A DNA stretch of 63,251 bases from an uncultured Bacteroidia bacterium (GTDB lineage Bacteria > Bacteroidota > Bacteroidia > Bacteroidales > F082), in NCBI GenBank assembly GCA_902794155.1, contig CADBGN010000017.1, forward strand, positions 1 through 63,251, read 5' to 3'. The notes under the pieces were generated by a model that was given only the letters and a program-made list of their open reading frames with translations, ran no database searches and had not been told where the DNA came from. Both the position numbers and the translations under genes were made by a program. Below, piece by piece: positions 1 to 8,687 of this stretch (its first letter is position 1; every line of letters starts with the position of its first letter).

Positions 1-77
1 CGACGGCGGCGACTGGGACGGCAATGTCGGAGCACGAGTTTTATTCCATTTATGTGGTGTAGCATCGAAATAAACCG

Positions 78-86
78 TATATTTGC
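78..86 (+). promoter_or_regulatory. Promoter -7 box of the phosphate-transport operon
   Basis: TATATTTGC matches the Bacteroidetes -7 consensus TAnnTTTG and lies 48 bases before the first DUF47 ATG. No convincing TTG -33 element is seen 19 bases upstream. Bases 1-77 hold no gene I can support; a short open frame ending near base 61 could be the 3' end of an upstream gene. Confidence 0.5.
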
Positions 87-133
87 CCCAAATTAATTTC
101 GTTGAATCTAACGATTTCAAACCCATCTAACCA

Positions 134-784
134 ATGGCACTGAACAACCTTTTCACCAGAGGAAGCAGCCGCGAGAAACACTTCTTCCCCACTTACAGCA
201 AGCAGGCTGAGACGGCACAGATAGCCGCCAAATACCTCAAGGAGTTGGTCAAAAGCGACGACCCCGAAGAGCGTAAGCTGCTCACCCGCATGATCAAGAA
301 ACAAGAAACCACTGGCGACGAGTTGCTGCGCGATTTCTACATTGAGCTCAACGAGGCTTTCGTCACGCCCTTCGACCGCGAGGACATGAACGCCCTGGCC
401 ATGGACTTGGACAAGTTCCTTGACTTCATCAATCACTCGGCCAAGACCATACTGATGTACAACCCCAAGAAGATTGACAAGCAGATCAAGGAAATCGTGG
501 ACAACATCCATGAGGACGCCACCATCATCAAGCAAGTATTCGACCTGCTCGATGACCTCGGGAAGAACCATCAGCAACTTAACGACTTATGCCAGAAGGT
601 CACCCTCATCGAGCACGCCGTCGACGACATCTATGGCGACTACATCTCCTACCTCTTCGAGAACGAAAAGGACGAGATCGAGTTGCTGAAATACAAGGAA
701 ATAGCGCAAGTGGTGGAAGATACCACTGACCGCGCCAAGGAGGTCACCAGCACCGTTAAAAGTCTCTTAATAAAAGAATCGTAA
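134..784 (+). CDS. DUF47 family protein (PhoU-like), phosphate transport accessory
   Basis: A 216-residue, highly charged, all-helical protein of the DUF47/PhoU-like family. Such proteins are cytosolic and usually sit beside PiT transporters, where they are thought to regulate phosphate uptake; this one has no signal peptide or membrane segment. The recognisable core includes the stretch with FDREDMNALAMDLDKFLDF in the first half and the ending around VEDTTDRAKEV. Its TAA stop overlaps the ATG of the transporter by one base (TAATG), so the two are translationally coupled. A second DUF47 gene follows the transporter. Family assignment is firm; the regulatory role is inferred from family knowledge. 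Confidence 0.9.
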   Translation: MALNNLFTRGSSREKHFFPTYSKQAETAQIAAKYLKELVKSDDPEERKLLTRMIKKQETTGDELLRDFYIELNEAFVTPFDREDMNALAMDLDKFLDFINHSAKTILMYNPKKIDKQIKEIVDNIHEDATIIKQVFDLLDDLGKNHQQLNDLCQKVTLIEHAVDDIYGDYISYLFENEKDEIELLKYKEIAQVVEDTTDRAKEVTSTVKSLLIKES

Positions 785-1851
785 TGAACCTCCTGACCAT
801 AGCCATCATCCTGTCCATCGTCCTTGCCTTCGTCTTCACCTTTCTTAACGGCATGAACGACGCGGCCAACTCCATCTCGACCATCATCGCCACCAAGGTG
901 ATGACGCCCGTGCAAGCCATCCTATGGGCCTCGTTCTGGGAGTTCGCCGCCTTCCTCCTCATCCGCTTGGTGCTCAACCAGCAGTTTGCCGTAGGTAACA
1001 CCATGGCCAACTTCGCTGAACAAAGTGTCATCGACCCCTACCTTATCTTGTCAGCCTTGATAGGGGCGGCCATTTGGGTAGCTGTGTGCACCAAGAGCGG
1101 CATGCCCATCTCCACCTCCCACGCCCTTATCGGCGGTATCATCGGGGCGGCATGGTTCGTCAACGGCAGTGCGGTGCTACACATGAAACCCATCCTTATC
1201 ACCTTGGCATTCATCGTGCTGTCACCACTCATCGGTCTGTTCTTAGGATTCTTCCTCGAATGCATCTTCTTGAAAATCTTCAAGAACAAGTCCCGCAAGA
1301 AAGTCGACAAGCTTTTCAGGATCTTACAGCATTTCTCCACGGCAGCCTTCTGTATCGGTCACGGCTCCAACGACGCGCCTAAGACCATGGGTATCATCGC
1401 CGTGCTAATGGCCAGCGTGTTTACTACAAAAGGTGTCAGTCCACAGATGCAAGAGTTCATCAGCAATTTCTACGACAGCAGCCAGGGCTTCCACATTCCC
1501 GACATCCTTGCTGTTGTGTGCTATATCATCATGTCGTTGGGCATCTTGATTGGCGGCAAGAACGTCATCAAGACCATGGGCGGCGGCTTGGCTAAGATTA
1601 CACCCGTTCGCGGCTTCTCTGCCGAGTTTGCTGGTGCCACCACCTTGATTGCCACCTCCTTCATGGGCATCCCTGTAAGCACGACACACACCATCACCGG
1701 CGGCGTCATCGGCGTTGGCCTGACAGATGGTATGAAGTCCGTGAAATGGGTCACTGCCAAACGCATTGTCCTGTCATGGATTCTCACCATACCCGTTCCG
1801 CTCATCATCGGCGGAATCTTGAACCTGTTGTTCCACCTCTTAGTCAAGTAA
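784..1851 (+). CDS. Inorganic phosphate transporter, PiT family
   Basis: A 355-residue inner-membrane protein with about ten hydrophobic segments. The PiT duplication signature is visible twice: NGMNDAAN at residues 22-29 and GHGSNDAPK near residue 195, each followed by a Ser/Thr-His motif (GMPISTSHA near 106 and GIPVSTTHT near 295). These are known to form the phosphate and cation path. It should import phosphate with a proton or sodium ion. It lies between two DUF47 genes with a one-base overlap upstream and a 4-base gap downstream, which argues for one operon. The start is fixed by the overlap. Confidence 0.93.
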   Translation: MNLLTIAIILSIVLAFVFTFLNGMNDAANSISTIIATKVMTPVQAILWASFWEFAAFLLIRLVLNQQFAVGNTMANFAEQSVIDPYLILSALIGAAIWVAVCTKSGMPISTSHALIGGIIGAAWFVNGSAVLHMKPILITLAFIVLSPLIGLFLGFFLECIFLKIFKNKSRKKVDKLFRILQHFSTAAFCIGHGSNDAPKTMGIIAVLMASVFTTKGVSPQMQEFISNFYDSSQGFHIPDILAVVCYIIMSLGILIGGKNVIKTMGGGLAKITPVRGFSAEFAGATTLIATSFMGIPVSTTHTITGGVIGVGLTDGMKSVKWVTAKRIVLSWILTIPVPLIIGGILNLLFHLLVK

Positions 1852-1855
1852 TGCC

Positions 1856-2503
1856 ATGAGTCTCAACAGTTTCTTTCAGTTTTTTGTCCCCAAGGAGACC
1901 AAGTTCTACCCGCTCTACCAGCAGCAGGCAGCATACATCGACAAGGCTGCCACGCTTTTGAGGCAGATGCTAATGGAGACCGACCTCGATCAACTCGAAG
2001 CCTTGAGAAAAGACATCAAGGTCTGTGAGACCGAAGGCGACCAGGTGCTGCGCGACTTCTACAGCCAACTCTTCGCCACCGTGCTCACCCCCTTTGACCG
2101 TGACGACGTGCATGAACTCGCCGAGATGATGGATACCTTCCTCGACCGCATCGACGACTCGGCCAACATTATCCTCACGCGCCGTTTCCTCGCCGTTGAT
2201 GAAGACCTCACTACCATGGCTGACAACATCATGTTTGCTGCCCAAAACCTCAGCAACATCATCATCGACATGCCTCAGATGTTGGACAAACGCAAGGAAA
2301 TCAACCGCCTCTGTCAGGAAATCAAGACTTTGGAAAACGAAAGCGATGTGCTTTACGGCAACTACATCAGCAAATTATTCCAGCAGAATTACAGCCTCAC
2401 CGAGATCATCAAGCGCAAGGACCTCGTGCAAGTGCTTGAAAACACCACGAATTCGGTGAAATACATATCGGATAAGATTAGGAGTATTATTAGTAAATTG
2501 TAA
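1856..2503 (+). CDS. Second DUF47 family protein (PhoU-like)
   Basis: A 215-residue relative of the first gene of the operon, sharing the same plan (start with the aromatic KFYPLYQQQA region, then DFYSQLFATVLTPFDRDD, and a C-terminus with VLENTTNSV). It is clearly diverged from the first copy, so this is an old duplication and the two may do different jobs, for example forming a hetero-oligomer on the transporter. Cytosolic, no membrane segment. It begins 4 bases after the transporter stop and is the last gene of the operon; repetitive DNA follows directly. Confidence 0.88.
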   Translation: MSLNSFFQFFVPKETKFYPLYQQQAAYIDKAATLLRQMLMETDLDQLEALRKDIKVCETEGDQVLRDFYSQLFATVLTPFDRDDVHELAEMMDTFLDRIDDSANIILTRRFLAVDEDLTTMADNIMFAAQNLSNIIIDMPQMLDKRKEINRLCQEIKTLENESDVLYGNYISKLFQQNYSLTEIIKRKDLVQVLENTTNSVKYISDKIRSIISKL

Positions 2504-2672
2504 TTGGCTATTAGCCATTAGCTGTTAGCTATTAGCGCGGCTTACAGCCAAGTTTAAAGTAAAGAGTACTATTTGAAGGATTTATATGATTAGTAAAAGC
2601 AATTAAAAACATGATTGGCTGTTAGCCGTTAGCTGTTAGCTATTAGCGCGGCTTACAGCCAAGTTTAAAATA
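2504..2672. repeat. Tandem pair of 58-bp TAGCTATTAGC-type repeats
   Basis: Two near-identical copies (2504-2561 and 2615-2672) of a sequence rich in the alternating words TTAGCTGTTAGCTATTAGC and GCGGCTTACAGCCAAG, separated by about 53 bases. They differ at only a few positions. They contain short inverted words (GGCTNTTAGCC, GGCTTACAGCC) and so can form hairpins. A more decayed relative is found on the other side of the small gene that follows. Confidence 0.8.
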
Positions 2673-2683
2673 ATGAGTTCTAT

Positions 2684-3034
2684 ATGAGAGATTTTCATAA
2701 TTATAAGGTTTGGGAAAAAGGGCATCAATTTGCTCTTAGTATTTATAGGAAAACAAAGAAATTTCCCAAAGAAGAACTATTTGGAATCACTTCTCAAATC
2801 AGACGAGCTGCCACTTCCATCCCCTTTAATATAGCTGAGGGCTGTGGCAGAAGAAGCGATGCGGAATTTGCCCATTATTTGAACATTGCTGCTGGTTCCG
2901 CCTCAGAAGTTGAAGAAGAACTATTACTTTCCTACGATTTAGAATTTATGGATAAAGATTCATATCAAAAACTCAATCAAGAAGTTAATGACATCAAAGC
3001 CATGCTTAACAAATTAATAGAAACCTTGCATTAA
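2684..3034 (+). CDS. Four-helix bundle protein (S23/IVP family)
   Basis: A 116-residue protein of the four-helix-bundle family first known from intervening sequences of 23S rRNA (TIGR02436-type). Family marks seen here are the start MRDFHNYKVWEKGHQFA, the FPKEELFGITSQIRRAATSIP block and NIAEGCGR, followed by EFAHYLNIAAGSASEVEEEL. Stand-alone copies are common in Bacteroidetes and their function is not established. It is more AT-rich than its neighbours and is flanked by repeats on both sides, which suggests it arrived as part of a repeat-bounded unit. No rRNA lies nearby. Confidence 0.92.
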   Translation: MRDFHNYKVWEKGHQFALSIYRKTKKFPKEELFGITSQIRRAATSIPFNIAEGCGRRSDAEFAHYLNIAAGSASEVEEELLLSYDLEFMDKDSYQKLNQEVNDIKAMLNKLIETLH

Positions 3035-3036
3035 TA

Positions 3037-3119
3037 ATGTAGGCTATTAGCTATAGCAGTTAGCTATTAGCTTGGCAGCCAATAAGCTAACAGCTAATTG
3101 CTGACAGCTAATAGCCCCC
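3037..3119. repeat. Degenerate TAGCTATTAGC-type repeat
   Basis: About 80 bases of the words TTAGCTATTAGC, GCCAATAAGCTAACAGC and CTGACAGCTAATAGC. It resembles the pair upstream of the four-helix-bundle gene but is more decayed, and its two halves are partly inverted. It ends just before the start of the nicotinate phosphoribosyltransferase gene. Confidence 0.7.
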
Positions 3120-3136
3120 AAAAAAAAGAATACACC

Positions 3137-4330
3137 ATGCGACAAATCATCACCAGCCTGTTAGACAACGACCTCTACACCTTCAGCGTGTGCTATGCCT
3201 ACCTGCAGAAGTTCCCCCGCGCCATGGGACAATACACCTTCGTCGACCGCAACAACACGGTCTATCCCCCTGGCTTCGCCGAGAAACTGAGAGAACAATT
3301 CGACCTCTATGGCGACATCAAAATCACCAACGAAGAAGTGCGGTTCATGAAGCGGAAATGCTATTACTTCCCGCTGTGGTTCTTCACCTTCCTGAAAGGC
3401 TTCCACATGCGTCCCTCCGAGGTCGAAGTGAGCCAAGACGAAGAAGGTCATCTGCATATCACCGTGACCGGTCTACTGTGGCGTACCGTCTTTTGGGAGA
3501 TGCCCATCCTGGCCACCGTCTCCGAACTAATGCACGAGCTGAAAGGCGAATTTGAAACCTATGACGCCGAAAAGGAATACCAGAAGTCCTACGCCAAGGG
3601 CATCCGCCTCATCGGCAATGGCGTCAAGTTTAGCGACTTCGGCACACGCCGCCGCTTCTCTTTCGAGCATCAGGACCTGGTCATCCGCAGCTTCATCGAG
3701 GCGCAGAAACAGTTCACCAAGACCTGCTTTGTGGGTACCAGCAACGTGCTGCTGGCCATGAAATACGACCTCACTCCCATCGGCACCATGAGCCACCAGT
3801 TCATCGAGACTTGTTCGCTCTATGGCTACAATGAGGCCAACTACCTCGCCATGGACTACTGGCAAGATGTTTACGCCGGCAGCCTGGGCGTGTTCCTCTA
3901 CGACACCTACACGCGCAAGGCCTTCTTCCAGAACTTCACCCAACTGCATGCCAAGTTGTTTGACGGCCTGCGCGTCGACAGCGGCGACAACTACGAGGCC
4001 TTGGAAGAAATCATCGAGAAATACAAGGAGCTCGGTGTCGACCCGGCGCAGAAGTCCATCATCTTCAGCAATGGCTTGAACGTAGACGAAGCCATCGCCA
4101 TCCACGAGGCGGTTGCCGGCCGCATGCAAGACTCCTTCGGTATCGGCACACACCTCACCTGCGACGTCGACAACGTGAAGGCCATGAACATCGTGGTGAA
4201 GCTCACAGCGGCCAAGATCACCGAGAAACGCACATGGAAGAAGGTGGTCAAGCTCAGCGACGACCTTGGCAAATACACCGGCGATCCAGAAGAGATTGAG
4301 ATCTGTAAGAAGACGTTGGAGATTAGTTGA
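3137..4330 (+). CDS. pncB: Nicotinate phosphoribosyltransferase
   Basis: A 397-residue cytosolic enzyme that joins nicotinate and PRPP to give nicotinate mononucleotide, the first step of the Preiss-Handler route to NAD. The start MRQIITSLLDNDLYTFSV is the family's typical N-terminus. GTMSHQF near residues 216-222 holds His220, equivalent to the histidine that is phosphorylated during catalysis, and RVDSGDN lies in the substrate region. An upstream in-frame TTG at 3098 lies inside the repeat and was rejected in favour of the ATG at 3137. Length is normal for the family. It stands alone and converges on the next gene. Confidence 0.94.
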   Translation: MRQIITSLLDNDLYTFSVCYAYLQKFPRAMGQYTFVDRNNTVYPPGFAEKLREQFDLYGDIKITNEEVRFMKRKCYYFPLWFFTFLKGFHMRPSEVEVSQDEEGHLHITVTGLLWRTVFWEMPILATVSELMHELKGEFETYDAEKEYQKSYAKGIRLIGNGVKFSDFGTRRRFSFEHQDLVIRSFIEAQKQFTKTCFVGTSNVLLAMKYDLTPIGTMSHQFIETCSLYGYNEANYLAMDYWQDVYAGSLGVFLYDTYTRKAFFQNFTQLHAKLFDGLRVDSGDNYEALEEIIEKYKELGVDPAQKSIIFSNGLNVDEAIAIHEAVAGRMQDSFGIGTHLTCDVDNVKAMNIVVKLTAAKITEKRTWKKVVKLSDDLGKYTGDPEEIEICKKTLEIS

Positions 4331-4351
4331 GAGTTTAGAGTTTAGAGAAAA

Positions 4352-4383
4352 AAAGCAGGCTGCCTTGTGGCAACCTGCTTTTT
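4352..4383. terminator. Bidirectional terminator
   Basis: An inverted repeat, AAGCAGGCTGCC and GGCAACCTGCTT (one mismatch, 3- to 5-base loop), flanked by A-rich and T-rich runs. It lies between the convergent pncB gene and the large exported protein and can serve both. Confidence 0.85.
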
Positions 4384-4405
4384 CGTTTATTGGTATTATC
4401 AGGGA

Positions 4406-6673
4406 TTAGTTGTGGTAATGGCTGTAATACAAGCAATTGGAGTACACATCCTTTTGATACACGGTACCCTTGAACTGGTCCAAGATATAAAACTGGTCTT
4501 GCGGAACCACGCGGGTGAATGACCATGACGGCACCTCCGATGCTTCCATCTGCTGCTGTGCATTCTTAGCCTGCGCAAACACGATGTGAGCCTTCAGCTC
4601 ATTGTCGCTGGCTGTCTTCATGGCCTTCTCCAAATAGTTACTCGACAGCTGCAAGGTATTCTTATAAGGCTCGTCGCCGTATGCGCCATACTTATCATAG
4701 CAGAAGCCATTATCATTGTCGAAACGCAGATAATGACGGTAATAACCCGTGACGCTGACGTTGTAGTAGAAGTTGGCAATCAGGTAGTTGGCCTTGGCAG
4801 CCTCGTCGCCCTTCTTGTTTCCGATCTTCTCAAGTTGCATCAAGGCATCGGTCACGTCGAGCTCAGTCATGTTGTCGCGGATGAAGGAGAACTCACTGAG
4901 GTAGTCGTCGCGCATGATGTCTTTTTCATCGCCGCTGTAATACACCTCAATATTGTGTCCAAAGATGCGCTTTGACACCTTGAGGCGGGTCTGCTTTTCA
5001 AACTGCTTCTTGGCTTCCTTGAAGTTACCCTCGGTGAGACGCAACACACCCTTGAAATAGGCGATGTAATTGTTGTAGTCAGTCAAACCGATAGTTCCGT
5101 TTTCAGCAAGATATTGCTCCAATGCGGTCTTCTTTTTCTTGTTCAGGAAGGTTTGGATCTCGTCAAGCAGTTTCTCGTTAGGATTGTTTTCCAAGCTCTG
5201 CAGTGAGTTCAGCACCAAGTATGCTTTGGCATGTTCATCATGACGGGCATAACGGTTGTGCAGCACCAAATTGGCAAAGCTGTAGTCAGTGAGATTGTTG
5301 CAACAGGCATCGAGACCTGAGTTGGTAAAGAGTTGGGGATATTTGCCAAAGAGATAGTCTTCGGTTTTGGCATCGATGGTAGACTGGCGGCAAAGGTCGA
5401 TATAGGCGGTCAGACAGTTCACCGTTTTCATGTAAAGTTCGTCATTCGACTTCACTTTGGCGAGGCAGTTGCTGGCTTTTTCGAAGTCCTGGTCAAGGAA
5501 ATGGAGGTACGACGAGATGAGATTCCAGAAGTTCTTGTCGGAGGAATTGTCACGCTGCTTGTCGCTCAGACGCACGGCTTGATTGAAGAAGGCCATCGTC
5601 TCGGACTCGCTGGCTTTCCACGAGGGATAGAGGGCCTCGTTGTCGTCATCACTCAGCGAGGAGGTGAGCAGTGCACGTTCAATCAGGTTGACCGCACGCA
5701 CCATCAGCACCTTGGCTTGAATGGCATTGGGGTCGTTGGCAACGATCTTCTCAATTTCGTTGACAGGATTGTTGAAATCGCTGTAACCCATCATGAAATA
5801 GATCTCGTTGCGTTCCTTGTCGTCGGCTGCACCAGCCACGAAATCAGCAAAGTTGATGTCGTTTTCCTCGCCAATAGTCATCGAGGTATAGGCCACCGTC
5901 TTCAAGTCGCTGGAGTTGGTGAACACATGGATGAACTCACGATTGGCTTGCTCGGTCTCGCCCATGCCACGCAAAGCACCGGCCTTTTGGCTCAAGGCGT
6001 AATAATACATCTCGGTGCGCATGTTCAAAGGCTTCACATATTGGTCAAACAGCTGCACAGCCTCTTTGTAGCGGCGTGTGTAATGGGCCAACCTGACCAA
6101 CTGGTAGCCATAGCGCAACTTGAGTTCGTCGTCCTTCTCGGCTTTCCAACTTGTGACAAGCACATTTTTCACCTTATTATAATCCAACTCACCGGCATTG
6201 TGTTCATACTGCTCTTCCCACCACCAATTATACACGTCAAGATTGGGGTCGGGGATGATGCGCATGTAAGGTTCAAGGTATTTGGTGTAGGCCAAATAGA
6301 GCAACGCCTGCTTGTGTTTCTTCACAAATTCGGGTGTGGCGAAGGACAGCTTCCTGTCGGCAGCAGACTTGCCTTTGGTGAGGCTCTGCAAGTCTTCGCG
6401 CGAAGATTCAAACACCAAGTATTTGGTGTCTTCATAACTCAAGCCCAAATACTTCTGCCATTCCTCAAGGTTGCCGTTGCGAAGCGTGGTGTCAGAGTAA
6501 TACTTGGTTTCGTACGTCAAGAGGAACGGGCGGTAAATCGGGTCGTTCATGATTTCCTGGGAGAAGAGATTGTAGTAATACCAATCTCCGCCATCCCATC
6601 CGCAGGCAAAGGATTTGCCCATGAATGCCGTCAGTATGACGGCAGCGAGTAATAGTTTCTTTCGCATTTTCAT
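4406..6673 (-). CDS. Large exported protein of unknown function, helical-repeat type
   Basis: A 755-residue protein with a clear signal peptide (MKMRKKLLLAAVILTAFMGKSFA) followed by CGWDGGDWYYYNLF, an aromatic N-terminus. Most of the rest is helical and looks TPR-like (phrases such as ARHDEHAKAYLVLNSLQ and RLTEGNFKEAKKQFEKQ), with a more aromatic C-terminus. I do not recognise a named family; the build suggests an exported or outer-envelope scaffold. Cysteine follows the signal peptide but the residues before it (KSFA) are not a standard lipobox. It begins 6 bases after the upstream lipoprotein stop, so the two are co-transcribed and probably work together. Confidence 0.8.
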   Translation of the reverse strand: MKMRKKLLLAAVILTAFMGKSFACGWDGGDWYYYNLFSQEIMNDPIYRPFLLTYETKYYSDTTLRNGNLEEWQKYLGLSYEDTKYLVFESSREDLQSLTKGKSAADRKLSFATPEFVKKHKQALLYLAYTKYLEPYMRIIPDPNLDVYNWWWEEQYEHNAGELDYNKVKNVLVTSWKAEKDDELKLRYGYQLVRLAHYTRRYKEAVQLFDQYVKPLNMRTEMYYYALSQKAGALRGMGETEQANREFIHVFTNSSDLKTVAYTSMTIGEENDINFADFVAGAADDKERNEIYFMMGYSDFNNPVNEIEKIVANDPNAIQAKVLMVRAVNLIERALLTSSLSDDDNEALYPSWKASESETMAFFNQAVRLSDKQRDNSSDKNFWNLISSYLHFLDQDFEKASNCLAKVKSNDELYMKTVNCLTAYIDLCRQSTIDAKTEDYLFGKYPQLFTNSGLDACCNNLTDYSFANLVLHNRYARHDEHAKAYLVLNSLQSLENNPNEKLLDEIQTFLNKKKKTALEQYLAENGTIGLTDYNNYIAYFKGVLRLTEGNFKEAKKQFEKQTRLKVSKRIFGHNIEVYYSGDEKDIMRDDYLSEFSFIRDNMTELDVTDALMQLEKIGNKKGDEAAKANYLIANFYYNVSVTGYYRHYLRFDNDNGFCYDKYGAYGDEPYKNTLQLSSNYLEKAMKTASDNELKAHIVFAQAKNAQQQMEASEVPSWSFTRVVPQDQFYILDQFKGTVYQKDVYSNCLYYSHYHN

Positions 6674-6679
6674 AACAAT

Positions 6680-7678
6680 TTATTTTAGATTTTCTATTGA
6701 ATAGCGTGACAGGAAGCCTTGACTCAGATGGAAATAAACCCATGGGAAGTCCCTGTCAATCTGATGGTCAAGGTATTGTTTCGCCTCGGCAAGCAGCTCT
6801 GGCGAGATGGTTTCAATCTTTACGGTGAAGCCGCTGTTGACATACAAGCCCTGCAGGAAACCGTCTTCCTTCACGAGGTAGAGGTTGTCGCCGGTCTTCT
6901 CAAACATGGACGTCTGGAGGTCAGCCTCGGTGAGCCCGTTGACGAGCTTCACCTTGTTCAGGTGGTTGGTGACGATGCCCCACGAGTAGATGGGCAGGAT
7001 GACGTCAAAGTCAAGTGGATAGTCGTTGATGTTGGTGGTATAGGCTTTGAGCAGCTCCATGTCGAGAATGGAGTTGCGCGTGTCGCCTTCCATCGGGTTG
7101 GAGGTGGCGTAGCACATCAGGCTGCCGCGACTGACGGGAGGCACACCCGTCTTCTTGCGGTCGCGGATCTGATGCAGACGTAGCGTGCAGCTGATGTCGC
7201 GTCCCGACTGCTCTGCAAGTTTCTCAAGGAAATGGAAATAAGGCCTCCTGGTACGTTCGGTCCAGTCGCAGTCGATCTGAATTTCGTCATACTCTATGTC
7301 CACCGTGCCCATGACATGCTCAATGGTAGTAGCGACATTGCCAGCCAGCCTATCTACCATGGTGTCGTTCACATAATTCAGAAAAGTCTGGTTCGTGATG
7401 AACACCACGGGGATCACCTTGGTGCTGTCGTTGGGGAGCTGTTCCTTCCCGAAACCTTGAATCGGCCCAACAGGGACAGCCCTACCGCCTTCAAGGTCCA
7501 CATCAAAGAGTCGTATGAAAAGCCGTCTGCTCCAAAGTTGATTGAAATAGTCACGCTCCGTCTCCCCTATCGCACACTTCGACTTCCAGTAATAGAAGTC
7601 CACGTCGTGGCTGCGCTTGGTGGTGCAGGCGGTGAGCAAAAGAGCAAAAAAGGCTACTATCAACAACGAGCGTTTCAT
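6680..7678 (-). CDS. Lipoprotein of unknown function, barrel-like fold suspected
   Basis: A 332-residue lipoprotein: MKRSLLIVAFFALLLTAC is a signal peptide with lipobox LTAC. The mature part holds EIQIDCDWTERTRRPYFHFL, SCTLRLHQIRDRKK and DFDVILPIYSWGIV, patterns that recall the TIM-barrel-like DUF3142 group, though that link is tentative. The ATG at 7678 was chosen over one 9 bases upstream because the basic-hydrophobic signal starts there. It lies 19 bases downstream of the phosphoribosyltransferase gene and 6 bases upstream of the large exported protein in a three-gene minus-strand operon. Confidence 0.75.
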   Translation of the reverse strand: MKRSLLIVAFFALLLTACTTKRSHDVDFYYWKSKCAIGETERDYFNQLWSRRLFIRLFDVDLEGGRAVPVGPIQGFGKEQLPNDSTKVIPVVFITNQTFLNYVNDTMVDRLAGNVATTIEHVMGTVDIEYDEIQIDCDWTERTRRPYFHFLEKLAEQSGRDISCTLRLHQIRDRKKTGVPPVSRGSLMCYATSNPMEGDTRNSILDMELLKAYTTNINDYPLDFDVILPIYSWGIVTNHLNKVKLVNGLTEADLQTSMFEKTGDNLYLVKEDGFLQGLYVNSGFTVKIETISPELLAEAKQYLDHQIDRDFPWVYFHLSQGFLSRYSIENLK

Positions 7679-7697
7679 ATCAGGCATCCAAAACTAA

Positions 7698-8501
7698 CTA
7701 TACAGCCTCGGCCATCAGATCTTTTCTGCCTAAGAGGCTAAAAATGGTGATTTCGTTGTCCTCATTGAGGATACGTAGCGTCCTCAAGACTTCATTCAGA
7801 GTTGAACCGCTAGTCGTCACATCATCAATTACCAACACATTTTGCTGGCGGATCATCTTGCAGAGTTCTTCGTCAGCGGAAGTGGCAAACTTCAAGAAAT
7901 GCGTGATATAGGGACGCCACCTGCTCTTCTTCACATCTTTTGCAATGGTAAAATAGTCCTTCTGATGAATAAGATCTAGCATGTTGGCGATGGATTGCCT
8001 CACCTCATCTTTCTGAGCCTCGGTATAACGAGGGCGCCCGTTTTCCAAAACATCATTGAAATACTGCTTTTCAAAGGCATCCATATCAAATGAGATGCTT
8101 GACGGCACAGCCTTTACCAACTCCATTTCTCTAAGCATCGGCTGGGCAAAACGATAGATATAGCGCAGCATATACTGGTTCACCTTACTTGACGATTCCG
8201 GCATAACCACAAGATTATAATCATAAAGGTTTATCTTCCGATTGAGGTTGTCGACGGCCTTTTTAATGAATTGCGTCAATTCGGGGCTGTCCTGCAAGGC
8301 ATCGTTAAACTTCACATACTTGATGAAAGCGCTTCGAACATTGCTATCCACTTGCTCGGAGAACTCATACCCATAATAAAAGCACTTTCCAAATGCCTCC
8401 ACCTGATAACCGCCACCCGTCAAGTTGACGATGTCTTCCGCGCCATCGTGTTCGAAGTCGAACACGAACATCTGCTTCTCGTTGTCGTATGTTACGCCCA
8501 T
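7698..8501 (-). CDS. Phosphoribosyltransferase-like protein
   Basis: A 267-residue protein whose C-terminus carries a PRPP-binding loop, VLVIDDVTTSGSTLNEVL, at the end of a hydrophobic strand, as in type I phosphoribosyltransferases and ComF-like proteins. The N-terminal half is unlike the purine or pyrimidine salvage enzymes and I cannot name a substrate. An upstream ATG at 8543 exists, but the -7 box at 8521-8529 would place it outside the transcript, so the start MGVTYDNEKQ at 8501 is preferred. It is the first gene of the operon with the lipoprotein and the large exported protein. It directly borders the left end of the accessory island. Confidence 0.75.
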   Translation of the reverse strand: MGVTYDNEKQMFVFDFEHDGAEDIVNLTGGGYQVEAFGKCFYYGYEFSEQVDSNVRSAFIKYVKFNDALQDSPELTQFIKKAVDNLNRKINLYDYNLVVMPESSSKVNQYMLRYIYRFAQPMLREMELVKAVPSSISFDMDAFEKQYFNDVLENGRPRYTEAQKDEVRQSIANMLDLIHQKDYFTIAKDVKKSRWRPYITHFLKFATSADEELCKMIRQQNVLVIDDVTTSGSTLNEVLRTLRILNEDNEITIFSLLGRKDLMAEAV

Positions 8502-8520
8502 AGTATGTGTGTTTACAACT

Positions 8521-8529
8521 GCAAAAATA
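8521..8529 (-). promoter_or_regulatory. -7 box deciding the start of the phosphoribosyltransferase gene
   Basis: TATTTTTGC on the minus strand fits TAnnTTTG. Transcription would begin about 6-8 bases downstream, leaving only about 12-15 bases before the ATG at 8501 and excluding the ATG at 8543. Confidence 0.65.
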
Positions 8530-8567
8530 CAACATAGTTTCAAAAATCCAAGTGCTTCAGGAAAATT

Positions 8568-8687
8568 TCAAAACACCTTCCGCCAACCGCAGCCATTCCG
8601 CCACTCGGAACAGCCGTAAGCAGTTTTACCTTTTATTATATGTCCTTTGCCACAAAGCGGACAAGGCTGCCCGATAATGGCATCAAT
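8568..8687 (-). repeat. Left copy of 120-bp direct repeat (topB zinc-ribbon end)
   Basis: Matches 27337-27456 at 119 of 120 positions; the only difference (8586 versus 27355) is a synonymous change in a glycine codon. One edge coincides exactly with the TGA stop codon of the zinc-ribbon frame. Beyond both edges the sequences diverge at once. Confidence 0.9.

Noticed and set aside
1-61. 3' end of an upstream plus-strand gene
   Set aside because: Two frames are open to the window edge and neither end is recognisable, so no call is made.
2684-3034. 23S rRNA intervening sequence
   Set aside because: The protein family is the same, but no rRNA sequence flanks it here.
5333-6652. Open frame of 439 codons opposite the large exported protein
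   Set aside because: It lacks a signal, a promoter and any recognisable motif, while the opposite strand has a signal peptide and a helical-repeat pattern.
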